NCBI GenBank assembly: GCA_027625915.1
Contig: JANTQA010000023.1
Location: 22,134,001 to 22,198,000, forward strand
DNA length: 64,000 bases
Direction of reading: 5' to 3'
From: Anaeramoeba flamelloides
Taxonomy: Eukaryota > Metamonada > Anaeramoebidae
The translations under genes and the position numbers were made by a program. The notes under the pieces are model-generated. The model was not told where the DNA came from. It ran no database searches and was given only the letters and a program-made list of their open reading frames with translations. Position 1 is the stretch's first letter, and each line of letters opens with the position of its first letter. Of the stretch, positions 52,686 to 62,804 are shown piece after piece.

Positions 52686-55550
52686 ATGGCACTTTTTATC
52701 AAACCAAGAGGTAACAAGGCCTCCAAAAAGAAATTCCAGTACAACCCCAAAAAGCATGGAATAACTGCGGGGATTCAAAAAATCAAAATCTCCAAGACCA
52801 TGCAGGAATCACAAGGCGCGTTAATGTGGATGCGTGAGGTTCTTCAATTTCCAGATCTAACTGAAGAAGAGGTCTTTAGTCCAAACGGGCTTCATTTGTT
52901 GAATATGGTTAACGTGATCAGCCCAAGAAGAAAGAACAAATTGGTTACTGCGAATTTGGACTTTGTTCAGCAGCAGGAGAATTTGAAAGAGTATATCCGC
53001 ACACTTGAATTTTGGAAATACCCTAATTCGAAGCAAATAAGCCATGGAGAAATTGTTAGTGGCGATCTGAAAGCCAAGGAGCAATTAATTCACTCCATTT
53101 TATATTTAAAAAGCGAGTATGAAAAAACTGGTATCAGAAAGGACGACACAAAAGACTATCGAAAGTTTTACATTATTAAAGACGAAGACTACGATTCCGA
53201 TGACTCTTCTGGAAATGAAAACGGAGGTGAAGATAAATTAAACGAATATCTAACGGGTGGATCAGATCGTAATACATACCATAATGTTTTTTATTATGAA
53301 CAAGACAAACGGGAAAAGGCTATCAAAAAAAACGTAAAGAAAATTCAAGAAAAGGAATCGTCCGAGTCGTCTGATGACAAAAGCAGTTCAAGCGATGACA
53401 AAAACGAGGACGACAAAGGCAGCACAAGTGATGACAAAAGTGATGAAGAAAAAAGCAGTTCAAGTGACAACAAAAAAGAAAAAAGCGATTCAAGAGAATC
53501 AAGCGAATCAAGCGAACCAAGCGAGGAAAGTGAAAAAAACGATAAAGAAGAATCCGAAAAAGAATCAGGCAAAGAGGAATCAGAAAAAGAGGAAAAACAA
53601 GGACTAGAGAAATATCTTGATAAATTAAATAGTGAAGATGATAATGATGAAGAAGATGATGAAGAAGAAGGATCTGAAATCCTTGATGGCGAATTTGATG
53701 ATTATTTGAACAAACTTGATGAGCCAAAGGAAGATTCTGATAATCAAGAAGAATCTGATAAAGAATTAGATAATATTTTGGATGAAGAAGAAAAAAAAAC
53801 AAAATCAAAACCAAAGTCAAGTGAAGAATCTGAAGAATCTGAAGAATCTGAAGAATCTGAAGAATCTGAAGAATCTGAAGAATCAGAAAAATCTGATGAA
53901 TCCGAGAAATCAGATGAATCAGAAAAATCAGAAAAATCAGACGAATCTAATGAATCAGAAAAATCTGATGAATCTGAGAAATCCAGCGAATCAGAAAAAT
54001 CTAGTGAATCCGACAAATCAGAAAAATCTGATGACTCTAATGAATCCTCTGATTCGTCTGTTGCAAGACATAAATCAAAAAGAAGACACAAATCGTCGAG
54101 TAGGCATAGATCAAAAAGAAAGCACAAATCAAAACGAAGACACAAGTCAAAAAGAAGACACAAGCCTTCAAGTAAGCATAGATCATCAAGTAGGCATAAA
54201 TCATCGAGTCGGCATAAATCCAAAAGAAGACACAAATCCAAAAGAGGACACAATTCCAAAAGAAGACACAAATCTAGAAAGCATAGAAGGCATTCATCCG
54301 ATTCTAGCACCGAGTCAAGTCATGACGACAGTACAAGCTTAAGTTCAAGTACATCTGACAAATATGAAGGTTCAAATAAAAAACATTCTTCGAGAGGATC
54401 CAGTTCCAAAAAAAGGAATAAAAGAAATAAAGTTGAAATGTCTGATTCATCACCGGGAGAAAAAAGTAATGATTCTTCTGGCGAAGAAGAAAAATTACAA
54501 CCAAATGAAAATGTGTGGGCATTACTTGATCATTATAACCAAAATTCCACATATTTAAGACAAGACTTTCGGGATTTAGTTCTCAAAAGGGGGAAAAAAA
54601 AAAAATCATGGGAATATGAAATGTACATGCTTATGCAAGTTATTAATAAGGAAGGAAGCGTCAGGGATTTTATGGATTCCAAATCTAAAAACATTGGGAA
54701 TGAGTATAAAAAAAATATTGAAAGTGCCTATAGGGATGCATATAAACATTTAAGGCTCGGCGAAACTATTATCAATTTAAATGTCGACAATCAAAAAGAA
54801 AAATATTACCGACCAAGCAAATTATACTTAACCAAAAAGGGATTTAAACTTGAATTGGATCGATTGGGCCCCTTGGTGCAAATGAAGTGGTCACCGGCAA
54901 TTGAAATATTAATCCATAAGCAACAAAAAAAGCTTTTTAATATTAATATTCCAAAACCCAACGAAAGTCATTTCTGTAGTGTCGAGAACGAACATGAAAA
55001 AAATGTCTTAATAATCGCATTTTCTTTATACCAAAAATACCATAAGCACAAGATGAGAATCGGATATAATAGGCGCACCGAATTTGATAATTTGGATAAT
55101 TTAGATCTCTCAATGATCCCTCATCCTATCGAAATGAACCAACAGTTCAACAAATTATTGACTTCCTACCGAGTGCTTTCCAATAATAAAAATTTATCAA
55201 TTTCGTCTTCAAACGTGATCGACGGATTCATCAAGGAAGGCGGCGTTAATTTCAAAGTTACAATGGTCGTTAAAAGAGAATTTCCACTATGCCCAGGATA
55301 TATCAAAATTCGCTCCAAATGCATCAAAATTGGCCTCAGAAAGAAAACTTGGCTCAAAATACCCTTTTCGAAACACATCATCATTATGAAATCTCCTAAT
55401 AATACCAGGCTATGCAAACTTTCTTATATCAAAAAAAACCTCACAGACCCCTATATCGTCTTCTTATCTGAATCAACATCTGATAGAAGTTTAATAACAC
55501 ATACAATCGTTAAATTTAGAACTTTATACGAAGAACAGCATAACATATAA
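52686..55550 (+). CDS. CH-domain protein with acidic, SR-like and PH-like regions, 954 aa
   Basis: Single exon. Residues about 38-150 look like a calponin-homology domain: ALMWMREVLQFPDL, a core GLHLLNMVNVISPR, DFVQQQENLKEYIRTLEF, and a closing helix AKEQLIHSILYLKSEYE. CH domains bind actin, microtubules or signalling partners. Residues about 215-455 are a Ser/Glu/Asp/Lys block, including six EESEESEESE-type triplet repeats near 379-400. Residues about 458-530 switch to a basic RHKSKRRHKS repeat resembling SR/RH domains that are phosphorylated and can direct nuclear-speckle location. From about 607, ENVWALLDHY leads into folded sequence that looks like two tandem PH-like domains (LYLTKKGFKLELDRLG, then helix EKNVLIIAFSLYQKYH; GYIKIRSKCIKIGL, then helix DRSLITHTIVKFRTLYEE). 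The CH and PH-like calls are by pattern only. The ATG is in good context after an A-rich leader. Opposite-strand frames here are shadows of the repeats. Confidence 0.75.
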   Translation: MALFIKPRGNKASKKKFQYNPKKHGITAGIQKIKISKTMQESQGALMWMREVLQFPDLTEEEVFSPNGLHLLNMVNVISPRRKNKLVTANLDFVQQQENLKEYIRTLEFWKYPNSKQISHGEIVSGDLKAKEQLIHSILYLKSEYEKTGIRKDDTKDYRKFYIIKDEDYDSDDSSGNENGGEDKLNEYLTGGSDRNTYHNVFYYEQDKREKAIKKNVKKIQEKESSESSDDKSSSSDDKNEDDKGSTSDDKSDEEKSSSSDNKKEKSDSRESSESSEPSEESEKNDKEESEKESGKEESEKEEKQGLEKYLDKLNSEDDNDEEDDEEEGSEILDGEFDDYLNKLDEPKEDSDNQEESDKELDNILDEEEKKTKSKPKSSEESEESEESEESEESEESEESEKSDESEKSDESEKSEKSDESNESEKSDESEKSSESEKSSESDKSEKSDDSNESSDSSVARHKSKRRHKSSSRHRSKRKHKSKRRHKSKRRHKPSSKHRSSSRHKSSSRHKSKRRHKSKRGHNSKRRHKSRKHRRHSSDSSTESSHDDSTSLSSSTSDKYEGSNKKHSSRGSSSKKRNKRNKVEMSDSSPGEKSNDSSGEEEKLQPNENVWALLDHYNQNSTYLRQDFRDLVLKRGKKKKSWEYEMYMLMQVINKEGSVRDFMDSKSKNIGNEYKKNIESAYRDAYKHLRLGETIINLNVDNQKEKYYRPSKLYLTKKGFKLELDRLGPLVQMKWSPAIEILIHKQQKKLFNINIPKPNESHFCSVENEHEKNVLIIAFSLYQKYHKHKMRIGYNRRTEFDNLDNLDLSMIPHPIEMNQQFNKLLTSYRVLSNNKNLSISSSNVIDGFIKEGGVNFKVTMVVKREFPLCPGYIKIRSKCIKIGLRKKTWLKIPFSKHIIIMKSPNNTRLCKLSYIKKNLTDPYIVFLSESTSDRSLITHTIVKFRTLYEEQHNI
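53820..54290 (+). repeat. Intragenic acidic and basic codon repeats
   Basis: A GAATCTGAA tandem (53825-53885) passes into imperfect GAATCAGAAAAATC units, then at about 54060 into AAATCAAAAAGAAGACAC units encoding KSKRRH. The charge of the encoded chain flips sharply at this point. The repeats are likely to vary in copy number between strains. Confidence 0.85.
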
Positions 55551-56353
55551 TTATTTTAATTTTGTTATTAATACATTAATCTTTTTTTTTTTTTCTTTTC
55601 CTTTCTTTTCCTTTCTTTTCTTTTTATTTTGTTTTTCTTTTAATTTTTTTTTTAATTATCATGTTCATTATTTCATAGAAATTTTTATTAAGATCTTCAT
55701 TTATTTCTTTAAATTTATATTATTTTTTTTTTTTAAAAATAATTGTTTAAAGTATTTTCATTTATTATGCAAGAATTTAAATTCAAAAAAAAATAAAAAA
55801 TTAGTAAAAAAAAAAAAAATTACAGATAATTTAAAAAAAATTAAAATGAGATATGTTCTTATTTCTTAAATTATTTCAAAATAAAAATAAATTTATTTTA
55901 TTCTACTTTTTTTCAGTTTGCAAAGTTATTTTTTAAATTGAAAAAACAAAAAAATTAATAAAATATTTTTATAACCAAATCCAATCTTTTTTAATACCCC
56001 CCCTTTTTTTTTTAATGCAATGATTCAAAATATTATTATTGTTAAGTAATGATTGATTGAAATTGGAAAAATTCTCAAAAAAGACAAAATTTTTATTATT
56101 TTTCCTTATAAATTTTTTTGAATTTTCTTTTTTTTCTTTAAAAAACGAGTTTTTTTTTTGTTACTTTATTGAATGAAAGAGATATAATATCAAAAGATAG
56201 AACCCCATATTTGTCAAAACCACTTGTCTGTGTTTAGGGATTTTGTTACTCATTATAACTTTGATGGGTTCACAAATGAAAGGATACTATTTTTTTAAAG
56301 AATTGGTAAAGAAAAAAAGAAAATATCAAAAGAAGAAAAAGAAATATATTATT
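55551..56353. other. 3' flank of the CH-domain gene
   Basis: Starts with a short CTTTTC tandem (about 55590-55625) and continues as homopolymer-rich A/T DNA. No gene. Confidence 0.45.
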
Positions 56354-56549
56354 CAGCTAGTTCCACTTTTAAGACACACACTTCAACGGAAATTAATGGA
56401 CCCCTAAAATCTCAAATTAAGGCACAAAATTCGAATTCTAGAAAAATAATCTGTAAAAAAAAAAATTCCAAAATTTCTGATTTAATTTGAGAATTTTTTG
56501 TGACTTTAAATTTCGTTGAAAGTTTGTGCCTTAAATTTGAAACTGACTG
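56354..56549. mobile_element. Fold-back MITE family C, copy 6
   Basis: Starts CAGCTAGTTCCACTTTTAAG and ends TTAAATTTGAAACTGACTG. The flanks are TT and TC, so the TA duplication has decayed. The interior contains ATTAAGGCACAAAATTC and AGTTTGTGCCTTAAATT. Confidence 0.75.
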
Positions 56550-58079
56550 TCAAAGAAAAGGTAAAAATAAAATCATAGAAATTAAAAAGTGTGTTAATTG
56601 GAAATAATAAGCAAAAAAAGAATAAACCAATAATAAAATTTTAATTCAGAATCGAAAAGTATGTATACTATATTTTTGACTAATTTCTTATTGTTTGATA
56701 AGTAATTAGGAAAATACATGAAAATATAGTATTTTAATATGTTTTAATTAATAATTTATTTTTTTGATCTTTTTTTTTTTAATTAAACCTTGATAATTGC
56801 ACCTTTAACGTTTTTTTTTTATTTTCAAGTTCCCCCAATAGCTATGTTTACATATTTTATTATTAACAATTTACAACTTGGTTTTTTCTTTGGAAATATC
56901 TTTTTCAGAATAAATAAATTGGGAGGAAATAATGAAATTGTTTTTTAATTTTGTGAAAGGTGGAGAAGAAGTAGAATAAAGGACCATTTTGTTCTTATTT
57001 TTTATCAACATATATTAAAAAAGAAATATAATATAAAATTTGACTTTTCTTATATTCAATTGATTTCTAATTCAATAACAAGGCGTTAAATATTATTATA
57101 TTAATTGTTATTAGGGGCAACCCCTAGGCAAGTATTGTTATTTTCAAATAGGCGGTATATTAACTGGAAATAATTTGATTTGGAATTTTTAATACAAGTA
57201 ATATTGCACAATAATCTAATCAACATCTAGAAACAAAATAAAATTTGAAAAAAAATTTTTTTTTATTTTTTTCAGTTAATTTTTTATTTTGAGTTTATTT
57301 CTTACGTTTTATTCTCTTTTTCGAGTTTTAATTTAAAAATGGATTTTTTTATTTTAATTTTTAAAAGTAAAACTATCTCATTGATGTTAACATTTCCCAT
57401 ATTATAACTAGAATAACAATTAATATGAAAGTTTAGTATATCAAACAAATCGGTGGAAATTGTGTTCACCCGACCGCCCAACGATAAGATTAATACTCAA
57501 ACCCACTTATTTAAAAGTTAAAAAAAAAAAAATAAATAAATCATTTTGATTTAAATAAGAAAAAAATTCAAAATTAAAATTATTTACGTTCAAATTACCA
57601 ATGATAAATACTTATTTTATTTTATTTGTTAATATAACAGCGTATTAATTTGTAAAAATTTATATTTAGTTTTATTAATATATAGTACATATTTTAATTT
57701 TATTTGTTATATTGATGAAAAAAAATATACAGTGGTTTAAAATTGAAATTTTATTTTGGAAAAGTAAAACAAAAGTATTAAAAATTTTTGGAACTTATAA
57801 TTATTATTTCTATTAGTGGGGGTTAATAATAAAAAAAGAAACTTTTATCAAAATAAACTAAAAGAGAAGAAGATAAATAATTAAATTGTTACCACAAAAA
57901 AATATCATAGAATTCACATGAAAGAATAAAAAACCGAATCAATTTTCACTATTTTTTCTAGGATTTGAAAAAATTAATAAAATAAAACATCTTTTGAAAT
58001 TCTTGGGAGTTTGGGAAAACATGGTTACATATTTTTTAATTTGTGAAATTAATAGAAAATTTAAGAACCATTCTTTAAT
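56550..58079. other. Gene-free A/T-rich stretch
   Basis: No gene. TTAATTAAACCTTGATAATTG near 56778 recalls the LINE-related fragment at 5793. A short less A/T-rich patch ACCCGACCGCCCAACG lies at 57470-57485 with no structure I can define. Confidence 0.4.
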
Positions 58080-58345
58080 TGTTCCCAAATTAAAAAAAGC
58101 CACTATTAGCCTTTCTTGGGATTTTCTGTTTATAAGTAAAATCTATTGGTTGTTAAAATAAATAGAAAACCCCACGAAAATCGTTGTTAGATTTTCTAGA
58201 ATTTTAATGAATTGGGTTAAATTAAATATTTTCTCTATTCTTTAAAATTAAAAAAAAAACCTAACAATGCTTTGTAGAATTCAAGAAATAAAATAAAATT
58301 TTTTTTAATTTTCTTTTTATTTCTGAAATTAAAAAAAATATAGGT
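58080..58345. repeat. Hairpin array, copy 5 (short)
   Basis: Contains GGGATTTTCTGTTTATAAGT, AATAAATAGAAAACCCC and TTTTTTTAATTTTCTTTTTATTTC modules. Confidence 0.45.
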
Positions 58346-59943
58346 ACTTGGCGAAACTCGAAAGTTCTTGAAAGTGATCAAAAATAATTTCCCGGAATTT
58401 CAGAGAGGGTCAAAAACTCGATAAAAGGGCTGCCAATACTTAATAACGCTTCCACAATCTATTTTTAAACTTTTCTGATATTTATTAATACTTGGAAACA
58501 GTATTTAAGATAAATTTATTTAATATTTTATTTAATAGAAAATTTTTATTACAAATATAATCATGTTTAAGATCATCTTTGAAATTATATTTAACACTAT
58601 TATTCAACTTTAAAAAACTTTTAATTTCGAATTTTTATTTAATCTTTGAAACATCCATTTCAGCATTACACTTTATAACAATAATAATTTTTTTAATATA
58701 TTCTAGTTGGGGCCACTATACAAACAAATTCCACAATATTTTATTCAGCAATATCAAAGGAAAAAAATAAAATATTTTATCACATTTGAATTTCCTTTTA
58801 TCCCAAGAATTTAAATGTGGGTTGGGTAAACATACATGTCAATTATTTTTTCGACACCTTAGACCTGTTTACTAGATTTTAACTTTTTTTTTTTTTTTTT
58901 TTTTTTTTGATTTGGGTATTAAGTTGAGAAAGTTCTAAATTTTCTTTTAATAAATCAAAATGGAGGAAAATAAAAAACAATTTCTGATAATGATAAATTT
59001 AAAAAAAATACTAGTTCAATTTCCATTTTAAACAAATCATAGAACTCAGCTTTTATAAAAGGTTTTAACAAAGATTATTTTGAGAGCTAACTAATTTTGA
59101 AAAACTTCTTAGAATTTAATTTTATAAAATGCTTTATTCAAAGCTACGATAAAAAATATGTAAAAAGAAAACGGAAATATATATTTTCTAACATTTATTT
59201 GAATTTATCAATAAGAAAAATATAGATTAATTCTTTTATCAAATTTCTCCGAGACTTTAACCCAGTCACAAACTCCAACAACACACCCTTTTTTTTTCAA
59301 ATAGATATGTATATTTTATTTCCAGATTCAAAAGATGAATAAAAATTTTATGAATTAGTGTAATAAGCTGAGTCAATTTGGAGAGGCAAATAATTTTATT
59401 TTGTTTATTTTTGGTATTATTTCTTTTGGAAATTGACAATTAAAGAATCTTTCTTTTGATAACCTTACTCAAATTGTTGAATTATAAATATTAAAATTAT
59501 TCTACAAATTTTCTTTTTTGAAAAAAAAACTATGATCTTGTTGAAAAATTGACATCTACAAAATAAAATAATTAGTAACCTCAAGTATCAAATAAAAACC
59601 TAATCGAATTAAAATCGTTTTTATTATAATTGTTGAATAAATTCTTTCTGTCTCGAATAATGAGTCTTGTAAAATAAATAAATTATTTAATTTATAAAAA
59701 ATTAAATTATCAAAGTAGAAAACTCATAGTTTGATGAATTACCTTTCTAGAATCGAGAACTTATTCAAATGGAAATTTATAATTTTAAATGAAAATGGAA
59801 AAATAAAATTTTGTTTAAATTATTCAATACCACTTTCTTTAAAATTGTTCTCAGATTAATTGTTTGTTACACTTAGTAACGACTCTAAGACCACTTTCAC
59901 AATCTGCTAATCATTTTTTTATTTATTTGTTCAATTCAAAAAA
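58346..59943. other. Gene-free stretch, possibly with LINE remnants
   Basis: A plus-strand frame at 58579-58770 begins at a weak start. Nearby translation shows isolated protein-like bits (CGLGKHTCQLFFRHLRP near 58815-58865) that could be remains of a retroelement or gene, but no motif is firm. Poly-T at about 58886-58909. Confidence 0.3.
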
Positions 59944-60772
59944 ATGTTAGAATTTGATCAAATTCAACTCACACTTATAGGTGGTTCACTAATTTTTATT
60001 TCATTAGTGTTCCTCTTTTTAGTGAAACGAAATAATTGGAAAGTGAACTGTAACAAAAATAATTTTTTTTTTTTGCTTTAACGTTTCTGATGATGAACTT
60101 TTTTTTTTTTTTTGTTTTTTTTTTTCTCTTTTTTATTCTTTTTTTTCTTTTCCAAACCAAATAGTTATCCATAAATCGATCTTTTTGATCTTATTAATAG
60201 CATACTTATTTGTACCTTTCTTAAATAACATCAACGCCAGCTACTTGAAAATTTTAGTTTTTGTTCTGAATTCAATCTGTTTGACATGTGCAATTTTTAA
60301 GAGCTCACATTCTTTTTCTTGTAAAAAAAAATTCCTATCAATTTTTTTTTTTTTTATTTTTTTATTTTACATCATTTTATGAACAAACACTTTTGAGACG
60401 ACTTATTATAAACAACACCTAAATTCTTCTTTTCTCCTATAAACTTAATTACAGTAAACCGTGAAACAATACTTTTGAAAAGAATTGAAACACCAGTCAG
60501 CAACAAAGAAACAAATACAACAAATGAATTCGTCCTTCCAAAATTTTCGCTACCAACTGAAAATGCTGAGAACAATACCATTCTTCAAGAAATTGAAAAG
60601 GATTCAAAATCAAAGTATTTTTTTTTTTTTTTTAAAAACTTTTTCTTTAATTCTCACACCTGCCACTTTCTTTTTTTTTTCTTTTTTCAGAGAACAATTT
60701 TTTTTTGCTTTCAATAAAACAAGAATTAGGATTATTTCAAAGAAACTGTTTTCATATTCACAACAATTATAG
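59944..60772 (+). CDS. Four-exon small membrane protein, 167 aa
   Basis: Exons: 59944-60049, 60165-60320, 60455-60614, 60691-60772. Introns of 115, 134 and 76 bp begin GTAACA, GTAAAA and GTATTT and end ATAG, ACAG and TCAG. Each join keeps frame (phases 1, 1, 2), and total length is 504 bases including stop, which would be unlikely by chance. The protein has three hydrophobic helices in the first half (LIGGSLIFISLVFLFLV at 11-27; SIFLILLIAYLFVPFL at about 40-55; YLKILVFVLNSICLTCAIF at about 61-79). A polar Asn/Glu/Thr segment (KRIETPVSNKETNTTNEF) and a basic C-terminus follow. No signal peptide distinct from helix 1. Probably an endomembrane protein; family not recognised. None of the exons alone would pass as a gene. 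Confidence 0.7.
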
Positions 60773-61256
60773 TTTAATACAAAGAATTCAGTATTATCCA
60801 AAATTCTTGATTATCGATTTGAATATTCTGACAACTTATTTTCTGAATTGAATTTTGCCTTTTTAAAAAATTTTTACATTTCGTTTACCCAATATATACT
60901 CTCTTAAAGTAATTCTATTTGTTGAAAAATAAATTGAACAAAATTTCAATTCAGATTTTCAAAAAAATAGGTTTAAAAGATCAATTTAAAATATAAACTC
61001 TTTCAAACATTAAACCTGTGTGTTATTTTGATGCCACACTTTTCGAATGGGAACCTTAATGATTTCTATAATTCTTCTTCTTTGATTTTTTTTTTTTTAC
61101 AAAATCTGGTTGAAAATCTGGTTGAAAATTTTGTTCAATTTTAATTTCGATTCACATCAGGAACTTATACATTTTCAATTGAATAAAATTTTTACAACCA
61201 TTACATAGATTGCGTAAATAAAGTGGAAAAAATTGTTCCAAATAATTTTGAATTTA

Positions 61257-61553
61257 TCATGAAAGTTCTTTTTTAAAATCATGACAAAAAAGTTTTAAAC
61301 TGTATCTTTCTAATAGTTTTACTGAAGTTTGTAGTCTTATTTTCAATAAGGACATTCCTTTTAAAAAAGGAGGTTTTTGGGGTATTTTTTTTTTTATTTT
61401 TTTTTTATTAATTGGTAAAAAGAATGAATCTTTTAATTGATCATTTATTAAGAAAAAATATAAAGATATTAACGAGATCCCGTCAAAATGTTTAAAAATC
61501 AAAATTAACACCAAAAAGTGTAAAAAATACAATGAAAAAGTTAAGAAAAACAT
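61257..61553 (-). CDS. Possible 98 aa protein with N-terminal membrane helix
   Basis: An ATG-initiated frame: MFFLTFSLYFLHFLVLILIF (membrane helix), FDGISLISLYFFL, then a Lys-rich stretch and a more ordered end (MSLLKIRLQTSVKLLERYS). It is convergent with the four-exon gene. A/T bias alone could produce the first half; the last 35 residues look more like real coding. No family known to me. Confidence 0.35.
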   Translation of the reverse strand: MFFLTFSLYFLHFLVLILIFKHFDGISLISLYFFLINDQLKDSFFLPINKKKIKKKIPQKPPFLKGMSLLKIRLQTSVKLLERYSLKLFCHDFKKELS

Positions 61554-61920
61554 GTAATATAATTGTATTTATTTTTAAAGTCATCTAAACAACAATTATT
61601 TTGCTTAAAATAAGAGGTGAAGATGATTTAAATTTAAACATCTTGGGTAAAAAAAAAAAAATTTATGAAATTTCAAACTTGAATTTCTCGAATATATAAC
61701 AATCTTCAATTTTTTATTCTTTTAGTTTTAATAATACCAGTAAATAGACAAAACTTTATTATTTACGTATTTAGTTTTAATTTTGGAAACAATTACCATT
61801 ATCCAATTTAAAAACCTAAAAAGTAGTGGTATTCAATCAAAAATTATTTTATGAACTTTTAAAAGTTTTTAAAAATCATTGAGATGCAACTTCTCAATGT
61901 TAAACAATTATCTAACTTTC

Positions 61921-62067
61921 AAACCTAAAATCGGGAAAATTTCAAAAAAAATCGGAAATTCCATTTTTCACGTAAATTGAAAATATTAGTAAAAAATCAA
62001 AAATATACTCCCATTTTACAGACAAATGGAATTTCCTTGTTTTTGAAAATTACAGGGTTTTAGGTTT
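61921..62067. repeat. Fold-back hairpin K (about 147 bp)
   Basis: The left arm CAAACCTAAAATCGGGAAAA, then GGAAATTCCATTTTT, pairs with the right arm AAATGGAATTTCC, then TTACAGGGTTTTAGGTTTG. Probably another MITE; the flanks show no clear target duplication. Confidence 0.7.
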
Positions 62068-62804
62068 GTCAGTAAACACCGAAACATAGTCTAGTGAAAA
62101 AAGTGCTATTTTTACGTTTTCATAAAATTCAATATATTGATTCCATTCATTGAGTTAATAAATTTTGTGTTCAAAAGTCTACTTTCAATTAAATTCAAAT
62201 AATTAAATTATAATTTTTGTAAAGTCTTTAAATGAGTTTTACTATTGGGATTTTCTTTTGGCTGAATTCACTAAAAAAAAAAAAGGTTATTTTTTAAAAC
62301 AAATTACTTTTTTAGTGTTAATTTTTACACCGTGTAACATACTCTAATATTAATACTCTTTAAAGAAAAAAAAAAAACAACGTGTAAAATACATTAAAAC
62401 TCAAGTACTGAAAAAAAAAAAATCAGATTTTATAAAAAAATAAAAACAGATTTTATAAATAAATAAAATGTAATTTTATAAATAAAAAAATGAAATTAAA
62501 GTTCCAAATCAATAAACAAAAGATCAAAAAAAAAACTATCAAAATAAAAAGTTATTTTCAAGAAATGAAACAAGAAAAAAAAAACAACATTTGACAAATA
62601 AAAAATTTCAACCAAAGACATAAATTTTAAAAACAAAATATCCCAGAATAGTTTTAAAAAAATTTTCATTTAGAAAAAAATAAATTCTTTTTTTTTCAAA
62701 ATAATATTTTGAAATATAAAGAACCAGTAATAAATTTTTTTACAAAAAATATCTTAATATTTTTCAAAATTATTTTCATATTTCTCTTCTACATACATAA
62801 ATAA
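62068..62804. other. Upstream flank of the multi-pass protein gene
   Basis: Extremely A-rich. The first exon of the next gene should lie here or in a short stretch near 62490 (ATG followed by Lys-rich codons to about 62589), but no donor I trust joins it to the acceptor at 62855. Confidence 0.35.

Noticed and set aside
53323-54342. Several long frames opposite or beside the Ser/Glu repeat of the CH-domain gene
   Set aside because: Repeat codons stay open in all frames; only the 954-codon frame has conserved folded domains at both ends.
60372-60801. Minus-strand frames of 63-69 codons
   Set aside because: Antisense to exons 3 and 4 of the four-exon gene, whose splice phases are consistent.
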